Assembly: GCA_963842505.1 (NCBI GenBank)
Contig: CAWJGZ010000004.1
Coordinates: 744,001 to 808,000, forward strand
Direction of reading: 5' to 3'
From: PALSA-129 sp963842505
GTDB lineage: Bacteria; Acidobacteriota; Terriglobia; Bryobacterales; Bryobacteraceae
DNA: 64,000 nucleotides
Of the stretch, positions 54,150-61,023 are shown one piece after another. The notes beneath the pieces were generated by a model. It saw only the letters and a program-made list of their open reading frames with translations, did no database searches and had not been told where the DNA came from. The first letter of the stretch is position 1, and the number at the start of each line of letters is the position of its first letter. The position numbers and the translations under genes were made by a program.

Positions 54150-55730
54150 TTATGGCTGGGCGGTCCTCTTCGTTGCCAGGTCGGTGAGACCTTCGCGGAA
54201 TTCGGGGAAGCTGGCGAGCAGTTTGGAAAAGTCGCCTTTGGCCACGGCCAGCAGGTCGGTTGGCTCAGCAGCCCTTACGGTGGCGGTGCGGGCGGCCGTG
54301 GACATCAGGGCCATTTCACCGAAGTATTCTCCGGCGGCCAGATGCGCCACCAGAGCGCCGTCGCGGAGCACGTCCACCGATCCTTTGCGGATCACATACA
54401 GACGGTCGCCGGCGTCGCCCTGTTCAAAAATCAATTCACCGGGTTCAAAGTGCTCGGCGGTGATATTGTCAGAGGCCTGGATGCGCAACTGCACCAACTC
54501 GGCGCCGAAGACCAGGCCGGCGAGCCAGTCCAGCCCGACGCGGATTTTACGCTCCAGGCCGGGCATTTTCATCCAATAGACCGTTCGCCACAGGAACCAG
54601 GCGGGCAGGCCCGACATGCGGATGCCCAGCACCTCGGCAACCGCCGAGTGGTGGCCGAGCGATCCCAGTTTTCCCAGTCCTCCGAAAGCGAAGGGCTTCT
54701 GTTGGCCGCCGCGCAGCGCGGCCGCGATGTTTCCGGCCACGGTGCGCGCTTCCCGCACGGCGTGCTGCGCGGTGGGCTGCGCGGCCGAGCCATCGGGCAT
54801 GCGGATGGAAGCGCAATCTCCCACCACCCACACGCAGCCGGGGCGGCCTTCGAGTTCCAGAAACGGGTTCGCCAGCAGCTTGCCCTTCTCTTTCTTACAG
54901 TCGAGCGAGGCGACCAGCGGCACGGGCCCCGACGGAACGGTGGATACCACGGTGCGCGTGTGAATGGTCTCGCCGGTATTGAGGACGGCGGAATCCTGCG
55001 TGGCGCGGATGACCCGGGCTTTCAGTTTCAACTCAACGCCGCGGCGGGTGAGGATGCGCTGCGCGTACTCGGCGAGGCCCGGCGACATCTCCGGCAGAAT
55101 CTTCTCGCCGGAATGAACCAGCACGCAGCGGATTTCGCCCGGCGGAATGTTTCGGAAGTGGCGCGCGGCGCGGCGCAGAAAGTCGTTCAGTTCGGCGATG
55201 ACTTCGACACCGGAAAAGCCGCCGCCAGTGATCACGAAGGTGAGCAGGTGGTGGCGAAACTCCGGGTCGGCCTCGTTGTCGGCCTCTTCGAGCGCCAGCA
55301 GCACGCGGTTGCGCAGACGCAGCGCGTCGCCCAGAGTGCGGAAGGGAATGGCGTGCTCGGCCATGCCCGGCATGCCGGAAAGATCCGTGACCGTGCCGGG
55401 CGCCAGCACCAGGCAATCGTAGGGCAGCTCGATGGAACGGGGCCGCACCGCCGGAGCCAAGGTCACAATCTGGCGCTCGAGGTCGATGCTTTCGATTTCA
55501 CGAGTGTAAAGCCTGGTCCGCGGGCACAGCCGGCGGATGGGAGAGACGGTATCGACCAGCCCGATGGAACCGGAAATCACTTCCGGCAGGAGCGGTTGGA
55601 AGACGAAATAATTCTCGCGGTTGACCAGAGAGACTTCGGCTTCCCCGTGGCGCAGAATTTTTTCCAGGTGGCGGGCCGCATAGACGCCGGCAAACCCGCC
55701 GCCAACAACGACGATTTTCTTGCGAGTCAC
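54150..55730 (-). CDS. Type II NADH dehydrogenase-like flavoprotein fused to a cyclic-nucleotide-binding domain
   Basis: A 526-residue fusion. Residues about 1-400 are an NDH-2-type oxidoreductase: FAD-binding GGGFAGVYAARHLEK (about 10-24), the NAD-binding FVITGGGFSGVEVIAEL (about 166-182), and VWVVGDCA near the second FAD site. A membrane-associating C-terminal helix region (GLPAWFLWRTVYWMKMPG) follows. Residues about 415-515 are a cyclic-nucleotide-binding domain (LIFEQGDAGDRLYVIRKGSVDVL; GEYFGEMALMSTAARTATVRA), in which the Gly-Glu and Arg of the phosphate cassette are present. The protein should oxidise NADH and reduce quinone at the inner membrane, perhaps gated by a nucleotide. It starts five bases after the VOC gene stop. 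Confidence 0.88.
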   Translation of the reverse strand: MTRKKIVVVGGGFAGVYAARHLEKILRHGEAEVSLVNRENYFVFQPLLPEVISGSIGLVDTVSPIRRLCPRTRLYTREIESIDLERQIVTLAPAVRPRSIELPYDCLVLAPGTVTDLSGMPGMAEHAIPFRTLGDALRLRNRVLLALEEADNEADPEFRHHLLTFVITGGGFSGVEVIAELNDFLRRAARHFRNIPPGEIRCVLVHSGEKILPEMSPGLAEYAQRILTRRGVELKLKARVIRATQDSAVLNTGETIHTRTVVSTVPSGPVPLVASLDCKKEKGKLLANPFLELEGRPGCVWVVGDCASIRMPDGSAAQPTAQHAVREARTVAGNIAAALRGGQQKPFAFGGLGKLGSLGHHSAVAEVLGIRMSGLPAWFLWRTVYWMKMPGLERKIRVGLDWLAGLVFGAELVQLRIQASDNITAEHFEPGELIFEQGDAGDRLYVIRKGSVDVLRDGALVAHLAAGEYFGEMALMSTAARTATVRAAEPTDLLAVAKGDFSKLLASFPEFREGLTDLATKRTAQP

Positions 55731-55734
55731 GCGG

Positions 55735-56622
55735 CTACATCGCTTTCTCGAAACCTAAACGCCAGCCCAGCTTCTCCGGGTCGAACCAGGATATCTCAAC
55801 CCCGAACCAAGTGGTGCGGGACTGCGCATGATAGCGTTCGGGCCGCGCGGCGGCCAGGACAAAGGCACAGGGAGATTCGCCAAACCGTGCCAGCCGCAGG
55901 TACAGCCAGGAATCGGAATCGAGCGGCTGGGCCAGCACCACGGGGGCGCCCGCGAAAGCGGCCAGGTGCGCGCCAAAGCCGGGGTCGGTTTGGCGGACGG
56001 GTTCTGGCAAAGCATAGGCACGGCGATAGCGCGCAATGGCGGTGTCCAAATCACGCACGGCAATCACTACGCGGGAGACGCCGCGGAAATCCCCGCCGGC
56101 CGGCTTGCCTTGAGGAAATGCGCGCAGATCGCGCGGCGTGAGGTCATGGATCAGAAACGGAAAGAACGCCCCGCGCACACCATCGCCGACATCGGAAGTC
56201 TCCCAATCGAGCCGCACACCGTCGGGGCGCTGGCGGCCGCTTGCCACGGGCTCGGAAACCGGAATGCCGGCGCCTTTCAATCGCCGGATCTCAGCGGGCA
56301 GGTCATTTTCGCGGAGGGCCCAGGCACAGGGGCCGGCATCGCCCTTCAGGAACCGGGCCCAGACGTGCTGCCCGGCCAGGCGCGGGTCGGCATTCCGCCG
56401 CAGGGCCATCAACTCCAGGTAGGCGCCGTCGGGCAGGCTCGCCAGGGCCATCTCAGTGGTGCTGTTGAGATGCGCACCGCCGTACACGCTGGGAATGCCG
56501 ATGGCAGCCAGGCCGGCTTGCAGCTTGCGGATGTCGCTTCCGGCGACGGTCACATGGTCAATCCGAAAATCGGAGGCCGGGAGAATCATGGCTGAGAGCA
56601 CTACCGCGACAGCAGCCCGCAT
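55735..56622 (-). CDS. Secreted VOC/glyoxalase-like domain protein
   Basis: A 295-residue protein with a short signal peptide (MRAAVAVVLSAMILPAS) and two glyoxalase-type beta-alpha-beta halves: FRIDHVTVAGSDIRKLQAGLAAIG at the N-terminus, and VSRVVIAVRDLDTAIARYRRAYALP from about residue 180. This is the pattern of the Glyoxalase_3 branch of the VOC superfamily. The metal ligands are not clearly conserved, so its activity (lyase, dioxygenase or binding protein) is unknown. It lies between msrQ and the NDH-2 gene, with gaps of 28 and 4 bases, and is probably co-transcribed. The ATG at 56622 was chosen because the signal peptide starts there; the frame is open further. Confidence 0.78.
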   Translation of the reverse strand: MRAAVAVVLSAMILPASDFRIDHVTVAGSDIRKLQAGLAAIGIPSVYGGAHLNSTTEMALASLPDGAYLELMALRRNADPRLAGQHVWARFLKGDAGPCAWALRENDLPAEIRRLKGAGIPVSEPVASGRQRPDGVRLDWETSDVGDGVRGAFFPFLIHDLTPRDLRAFPQGKPAGGDFRGVSRVVIAVRDLDTAIARYRRAYALPEPVRQTDPGFGAHLAAFAGAPVVLAQPLDSDSWLYLRLARFGESPCAFVLAAARPERYHAQSRTTWFGVEISWFDPEKLGWRLGFEKAM

Positions 56623-56650
56623 GGAGCGATTGTAAAGCTTCGGGCGCCTG

Positions 56651-57256
56651 TCAGGAAACTGCCGGCGCCGCGCGGCGTTTCCGCAGCCACCAGACGAAAC
56701 GGTACAGCAGCAGCAAACCGACCAGCGACCCATAAAGCACCGGCAGGCGGATATCCGACTTCACCAGCCAGTAGTAGTGCACCACCGCGGCCGCCGCGGT
56801 GAGATAGACGAGGCGGTGCAGCGCCTGCCAGCGGCGGCCTCCCAGGCGCCGCACCCAGCCGGCGGTAGAGGTGATGGCGAGGGGCAGCATCCCGAGGAAT
56901 GCCGTCAGGCCCGCAATGATGAAGCGGCGTTTGGCAAAATCGGCGAGGATCTCGTGCATGTCGAAAAACTTGTCCAGCCCGAACCAGGTGGCAAAATGCA
57001 GACACCCGTAGAAGAAGGCAAACAGGCCGATCATGCGGCGGAACCGGATGAGGCCGGGCAAGTGCAGGATGCGCCGCAAAGGCGTCACGGCCAAGGTCGC
57101 GACGATCATGCGAATAGTCCAATCGCCCGTGAAGTGCGTGATGTACTCGATGGGGTTGGGCGTGAGGTCGCTGTTCCCTGCCCTCCACGCCAGCCAGCCG
57201 GCGGGAGACAGACACAGCAGGAAGAGCACCAACTTGGCCCAGCGGCGTTGTAGCAT
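56651..57256 (-). CDS. msrQ: MsrQ, heme-binding membrane subunit of the MsrPQ methionine-sulfoxide reductase
   Basis: A 201-residue membrane protein with six helices of the ferric-reductase-like family. MsrQ carries heme b and passes quinol electrons to periplasmic MsrP. Signature stretches are PIEYITHFTGDWTIRMIVATLAVTPLRR, RRMIGLFAFFYGCLHFATW, and LHRLVYLTAAAAVVHYYWLVK, which include conserved heme-ligating histidines. Its start is three bases after the stop of msrP. Length and gene order match the msrPQ pair of proteobacteria and acidobacteria. Confidence 0.94.
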   Translation of the reverse strand: MLQRRWAKLVLFLLCLSPAGWLAWRAGNSDLTPNPIEYITHFTGDWTIRMIVATLAVTPLRRILHLPGLIRFRRMIGLFAFFYGCLHFATWFGLDKFFDMHEILADFAKRRFIIAGLTAFLGMLPLAITSTAGWVRRLGGRRWQALHRLVYLTAAAAVVHYYWLVKSDIRLPVLYGSLVGLLLLYRFVWWLRKRRAAPAVS

Positions 57257-57259
57257 GCT

Positions 57260-58204
57260 TTAGAAGTTTTTCTTCAAATCCATGCCGCTGTAAAGCGACG
57301 CCACCTGATCGCCATAACCGTTGAACATCAGGGTGGGCCGGCGGCGCAGTTCGCCGAGACGGCGCTCGCTCGCCTGGCTCCAGCGCGGGTGATCGACGTG
57401 GGGATTCACGTTGGAGTAAAAGCCGTATTCCTGGGGCTGCATCGAGTTCCAGGTATTGGGCGGCATCTTTTCGACCAGCCGGATCTTCACGATGGACTTG
57501 ATGCTCTTAAAGCCGTATTTCCAGGGCAGAACCATGCGGACGGGCGCGCCATCCTGCGGTGGCAGTGCGTCGGCGTACATTCCGACGCACAACAGCGCCA
57601 GCGGGTGCATGGCCTCGTCCAGCCGCAGCCCTTCGACATACGGAAAATCGATGCCGGCATGTTGCGCCTGGGGCATTTCACTGAGGTTGAAATAGCTTTG
57701 AAACGCCACGAAGCGAGCCTTGGAAGTTGGCTGCACCTGGTTGAGCAGAGCGCTCAGCGAATAACCGACCCAGGGCACGACGATCGACCAGGCCTCCACA
57801 CACCGGTGGCGATAGATGCGCTCTTCGAGCGGCGCGAGTTTGAGAATCTCATCGATCGAGAACTTGCGCGGCCTGGCGACTTCGCCTTCCACCGAGACCG
57901 TCCATGGGTAGGTTTTGAAGTTTTTGGCAAGGTGGGAGGGATCGTCCTTGGCGGTGCCAAACTCGTAAAAATTGTTGTAGTGGGTCACGTCGGTAAAGGA
58001 GTTTTCCTTTTCCGTGGTGCTGAACGGGCTTTTGGCAAGGGTGGGAAATTTGCCGGCAGCGCGGGCACGCCCCGAAGGCGAATACAGTTCGCGGACGCCT
58101 AGAAATGCGGCAGGCACGGCGGCCAGGAACTTGCGCCGGCCGAGGTAGACGGCTTTGGGAGTGACCTCTGAATAGCGGATTTCCCCAGACTTTTTGATCA
58201 GCAT
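57260..58204 (-). CDS. msrP: MsrP, periplasmic molybdopterin methionine-sulfoxide reductase
   Basis: A 314-residue Tat-exported molybdenum enzyme that reduces methionine sulfoxide in periplasmic proteins. The twin-arginine motif is GRRKFLA (residues 22-28). The mature protein has YNNFYEFGTAKDDP, the molybdopterin Cys135 in YRHRCVEAWSIVVPWVGYSL, and PPQDGAPVRMVLPWKYGFKSIKSI. It is the first gene of the run msrP-msrQ-VOC-NDH-2 on the minus strand. I chose the ATG at 58204; the frame is open 44 codons further, but these have no protein-like content. A TACTATAT element lies just upstream. Confidence 0.94.
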   Translation of the reverse strand: MLIKKSGEIRYSEVTPKAVYLGRRKFLAAVPAAFLGVRELYSPSGRARAAGKFPTLAKSPFSTTEKENSFTDVTHYNNFYEFGTAKDDPSHLAKNFKTYPWTVSVEGEVARPRKFSIDEILKLAPLEERIYRHRCVEAWSIVVPWVGYSLSALLNQVQPTSKARFVAFQSYFNLSEMPQAQHAGIDFPYVEGLRLDEAMHPLALLCVGMYADALPPQDGAPVRMVLPWKYGFKSIKSIVKIRLVEKMPPNTWNSMQPQEYGFYSNVNPHVDHPRWSQASERRLGELRRRPTLMFNGYGDQVASLYSGMDLKKNF

Positions 58205-58337
58205 CTCTTTGTATCTACTATATCTCCAGATGCAACCCGGCCATGCCGGGACGCAGTTTTTTACAATTCCAGAGGACGCGCTTACCCCCACCGGCGCCTG
58301 GCTCCCCCGGTAGGTTTCCCGATCGGGGTCAGACAAT

Positions 58338-58374
58338 TTGACATAGTACTAACAGAACTCTACAATGTACTCTA
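58338..58374 (+). promoter_or_regulatory. Near-consensus sigma-70 promoter of the NarL-type regulator
   Basis: TTGACA (58338-58343) and TACAAT (58361-58366) are separated by exactly 17 bases. The start site should be near 58373, which excludes the ATG at 58365 as a translational start and points to 58386. The spacer holds the palindrome TAGTACTA (58344-58351), and GTACTCTA follows the -10 box (58367-58374). The two outer halves form an inverted repeat, so repression at this promoter is plausible. Confidence 0.85.
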
Positions 58375-58385
58375 GCGGAAAAGGT

Positions 58386-59123
58386 ATGTCCGAAAACACC
58401 GCGGTTAAGAGTGAACCCATGTCTCCTTTGGGGCTTCCATCAAAATCGAAGATCCGGATCGTGGTAGCGGACGACCATCCCATCTTTAGGGACGGCCTCT
58501 GCAAGCTGCTCGCGCTCGAAGAAGATTTCGAAGTCGTGGCGCAGGCACAGGATGGCCGGCAAGTGCTGGATGTGCTGCAACAGTATGAGCCCGACATTCT
58601 TCTGCTGGACCTCAAGATGCCCGGACTGGACGGTCTTTCCACATTGCAGCGACTCCAGGTGGCGAAGAACAAGACTCGCGTCATTGTCCTCACCGCATCG
58701 GACGACAAGAACGAATTTGTCCAGGCGATGAAGCTGGGGACTTCCGGAATCGTCCTCAAGCAGACTGCCACGGACATGTTGATCAAGAGCATTCGCAAGG
58801 TCCACGCGGGAGAGATCTGGTTGGATTCGCACACCACCGCGGCAGTGATTCGCCAGTTCGTGGCGGCGGACGATACACCGCCCGCTTCGGCGCAACCGGC
58901 TCCTCGCGATCGCGAACGCTCGCCGCTGAGCCAGCGCGAGCGCGAAATTGTGGCGCTGGTCGCCCAGGGTTTCAAGAACAAAGAGATGGCCGAGAAGATG
59001 TTCATCAGCGAGCAGACGGTGAAAAACCACCTGCATAACATCTTCGATAAGCTCGGCGTCTCCGATCGTCTGGAACTGGCGCTATACGCCATCCACAACA
59101 ACCTGCACAACGGCCGGTCATAA
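58386..59123 (+). CDS. NarL/FixJ-family response regulator
   Basis: A 245-residue two-component response regulator. The receiver domain (about residues 21-140) has Asp29-Asp30 (VVADDH), the phospho-acceptor Asp75 (LLLDLKMPG), Thr in VLTASDD and Lys in IVLKQT. The linker is Pro/Arg-rich, and the LuxR-type helix-turn-helix is at about 175-237 (LSQREREIVALVAQGFKNKEMAEKMFISEQTVKNHL). I chose the ATG at 58386 because the -10 box of the promoter covers the ATG at 58365. No histidine kinase is adjacent. It diverges from msrP, so it could control the msrPQ operon, but this is inference only. Its last codons are duplicated downstream of the IS1111-type element. Confidence 0.93.
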   Translation: MSENTAVKSEPMSPLGLPSKSKIRIVVADDHPIFRDGLCKLLALEEDFEVVAQAQDGRQVLDVLQQYEPDILLLDLKMPGLDGLSTLQRLQVAKNKTRVIVLTASDDKNEFVQAMKLGTSGIVLKQTATDMLIKSIRKVHAGEIWLDSHTTAAVIRQFVAADDTPPASAQPAPRDRERSPLSQREREIVALVAQGFKNKEMAEKMFISEQTVKNHLHNIFDKLGVSDRLELALYAIHNNLHNGRS

Positions 59124-59147
59124 GGGTAGGACATCCATGATAAGGGC

Positions 59148-59655
59148 TTGTCAAGCGAAAACAGAACTTCCCCTGCACTCGGAAGAGTTCCCTGAAGCGC
59201 CGCGGTAGGTCCGACGAACTGCTGAACGATTTGCCCTTTGTGATCCGTTACGGGTTGGGCCAACGCGTCAGCGTGACCAGACATCCATTTGCGGGAACAG
59301 CACCGGGCCGTCCTCGAAGATTGAGTTTGGGTAAACCGGCCGGCCAGGAAACAGACCAAACGGCACATCGGGAGGGAGGCCCTCCTTCGTGCAGTCCCAC
59401 CCACGCGAGGAACGGCCGGTGGATCGCTGGCAAATCGTAGTGGTGCTGCACACGGCTGGCTGTTGTTTTCCCGCCGGAGCCGCCCGTCGCGACTGGCCCT
59501 GCGGCGGAACGGCCCGGAGCCGTCCAGGGCGCGCCGGTTTTTGGCGCGGCGCAGCGAACCCTTGACGGCGAGGACCGTTCTGGCATCAGAGATCTCGCGA
59601 CGGGCGGCTTGGGCGGGAAAACAACCTTTCCCGCTGGTGAGCCTTGAGCTTTCTG
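59148..59655 (-). ncRNA. Candidate seekRNA/bridge-RNA region downstream of the IS1111-type transposase
   Basis: About 510 bases between the transposase stop and the left end contain no convincing gene. Several GC-rich stems are visible, for example GGAGGG paired with CCCTCC around 59371-59385. In the IS1111 group the guide RNA that bridges target and donor is encoded downstream of the transposase, which is exactly this position. The region is longer than the usual few hundred bases. No guide loops were matched to the target, so this is a positional prediction only. Confidence 0.45.
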
Positions 59656-60708
59656 TTAAGCCACCGCCTGAACCTCCGTTTCGGTCGCCGGTGCAGTGCG
59701 CACCTCGAATGGCTGGCCGGATTTGTCGACCGCCAACAGATACGCCACCAGCTTGCGCGCTACCGCCAGGGTCGCCCGGTTGCGATTCCCGCGCGCCAGT
59801 TCCCGCGCGTGTACCGCCGCTAATTGCGGATTCCACCGCGGCGCCAGTTTGGCTGCTTCGATCAACACCGTCTGCAAGTGCGCGTTGCGTTGTTTCGAGA
59901 TCGGTCCTCGCTGCTGTTTGTCGGCCGAACTGACCAGCGCCGAAGTTAGTCCGCAGTAACTCACCGCGTGCGCCACCGAAGAGAACCGGTGCGGATCGCC
60001 CACCTCCAGCGCCCATGTCAGCGCCGTCACTTCGCCCACACCCCGAATGCTCTCGAGCCGCATCACTCGCTGCGCCAGCAGTCGGTCTTTGTGCAACCTC
60101 ACCAGCAGTTGCCGCTGCGTCGTCTCGAACGTCTCCAGCGCCCCGCGGCTCAGCCGCAGCAAATCCTTCACCGATTCCGGCACTTCTTCCACCGTGTCCA
60201 GCAGCTCCGTGAAGTATTGCTTCCCGTGTAGTCGCTGCTTGTTGTACTCCGCGCCTACCTCCATCAACAACCCGCTCATTTTGTTCTTCAGGCGCACCGC
60301 CTGGCCGACCACCAAGTTGCGGTAGCGCAGCATCCGCCGTAGTTCGCGGATCTCCACCGGCGCCACGTAGCAAGCCGGCAGCAAGCCGCAGCGCACCATG
60401 TCGGCGATCTTCCGCGCATCCAGCTTGTCGTTCTTCTTCTTGGAAGCGGCGATGGCTTTCATCATCGCCGGGTGCCCCATCTGTAGTTCGGCCGCAAACG
60501 GTTGCAACGTGTCGTAGATCCAGCCGCTGAACAGCGTCGCTTCCATCGCTCCGTGCCACGGCTCCTGGAGTTGCCCGGCCCACTGGCGCAGCGCGTCGTG
60601 CGTCGCGCGTAGCTTGCCTTCCTCGACAATCGCCCCGGCGGCGGTCTTCACGCAGTAGCTGACAGTTTTCTTGTGGACATCGAATCCGATATAGTGGTTG
60701 ACGTTCAT
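59656..60708 (-). CDS. IS110-family transposase
   Basis: A 350-residue DEDD-type recombinase. The N-terminal RuvC-like domain has YIGFDVHKKT, AMEATLFSGWIYDTL and NDKLDARKIADMV, which supply the acidic residues. A helical section follows, and the C-terminal Tnp20 domain has LESIRGVGEVTALTWALEVGDPHRF and YCGLTSALVSS with the expected serine. These proteins work with a structured guide RNA to insert the element at chosen sites. The ATG at 60708 has GGAG six bases upstream. The frame is intact, so the element may be active. It lies on the opposite strand to the NarL-type regulator. Confidence 0.94.
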   Translation of the reverse strand: MNVNHYIGFDVHKKTVSYCVKTAAGAIVEEGKLRATHDALRQWAGQLQEPWHGAMEATLFSGWIYDTLQPFAAELQMGHPAMMKAIAASKKKNDKLDARKIADMVRCGLLPACYVAPVEIRELRRMLRYRNLVVGQAVRLKNKMSGLLMEVGAEYNKQRLHGKQYFTELLDTVEEVPESVKDLLRLSRGALETFETTQRQLLVRLHKDRLLAQRVMRLESIRGVGEVTALTWALEVGDPHRFSSVAHAVSYCGLTSALVSSADKQQRGPISKQRNAHLQTVLIEAAKLAPRWNPQLAAVHARELARGNRNRATLAVARKLVAYLLAVDKSGQPFEVRTAPATETEVQAVA

Positions 60709-60811
60709 GGGGTTCTCCTGTTTGAGGTTTCTGAGCCGGCTCTGATAAGCCGGTCTCGGCATCATACCCTTCAGGAGAACCCTTCTTCATCTGCGCCCTT
60801 ATACATTCAAA

Positions 60812-61022
60812 CAGGCCATCGTCTTCCGTGGCCTGTCGATGTGTGGCTAAACTAGCGCACCAACAGACGACAAAAACCGATCGTCTGTTCCACCACCACA
60901 CCAACCTACACAACGGCCGATCGTAAGGGTAGGACAGGCCATCGTCTTTCGTGGCCTGTCGATGTGCGGCTGAACCAGCGCGCCGAGAGACGACCAAAAC
61001 CGATCGTCTGTTCCACCAACTG
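60812..61022. repeat. Tandem 122-nt double-hairpin repeat with duplicated regulator tail
   Basis: Two units start at 60812 and 60934. Each has hairpin 1 (ACAGGCCA/TGGCCTGT, ten-base loop with TCGTC) and hairpin 2 (AACAGACGA/TCGTCTGTT in unit 1; AGACGA/TCGTCT in unit 2). The loop of hairpin 1 is complementary to the GACGA arm of hairpin 2, so a pseudoknot is possible. Between the units lies a copy of the NarL-type gene end, CAACGGCCGATCGTAAGGG, matching 59107-59126. The second unit abuts the stop of the sigma-54 regulator gene. The IS1111-type element inserted at the edge of the first unit. No other gene was seen here. Confidence 0.8.
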
Positions 61023-61023
61023 A

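Larger units (their letters stand above)
59134..60811 (-). mobile_element. IS110-family (IS1111-type) insertion sequence
   Basis: A DEDD-type transposase gene is flanked by subterminal inverted repeats ATGATAAGGGC (59137-59147) and GCCCTTATACAT (60796-60807), a hallmark of the IS1111 group. The limits follow from an uninterrupted copy of the target, TAAGGGTAGGACAGGCC, at 60924-60940. The left flank ends in TAAGGGTAGGACA (59121-59133) and the right flank resumes with ACAGGCC (60812). The element is thus about 1.68 kb, with about 100 bases upstream and 520 bases downstream of the transposase. IS110 elements leave no real target duplication; the shared ACA may be the crossover core. Confidence 0.8.

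Noticed and set aside
58365..58385. Upstream ATG of the NarL-type regulator as translational start
   Set aside because: It lies within the -10 box of a near-consensus promoter, upstream of the expected transcription start.
59248..59586. Possible passenger gene downstream of the IS110 transposase
   Set aside because: Several overlapping frames of 60-112 codons exist, but none has a ribosome site, a domain or consistent codon use. A structured non-coding region fits better.
58349..60997. Open frame of 882 codons on the minus strand spanning the regulator, the IS and its flanks
   Set aside because: It runs antisense through a clear NarL-type gene and overlaps the IS110 transposase in another frame. 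The translation is Gly/Arg/Ala-rich without domains, as expected for a GC-rich shadow.
60812..61022. Possible CRISPR remnant in the tandem repeat
   Set aside because: Only two units of 122 bases, nearly the whole unit is repeated, and no Cas genes are present.
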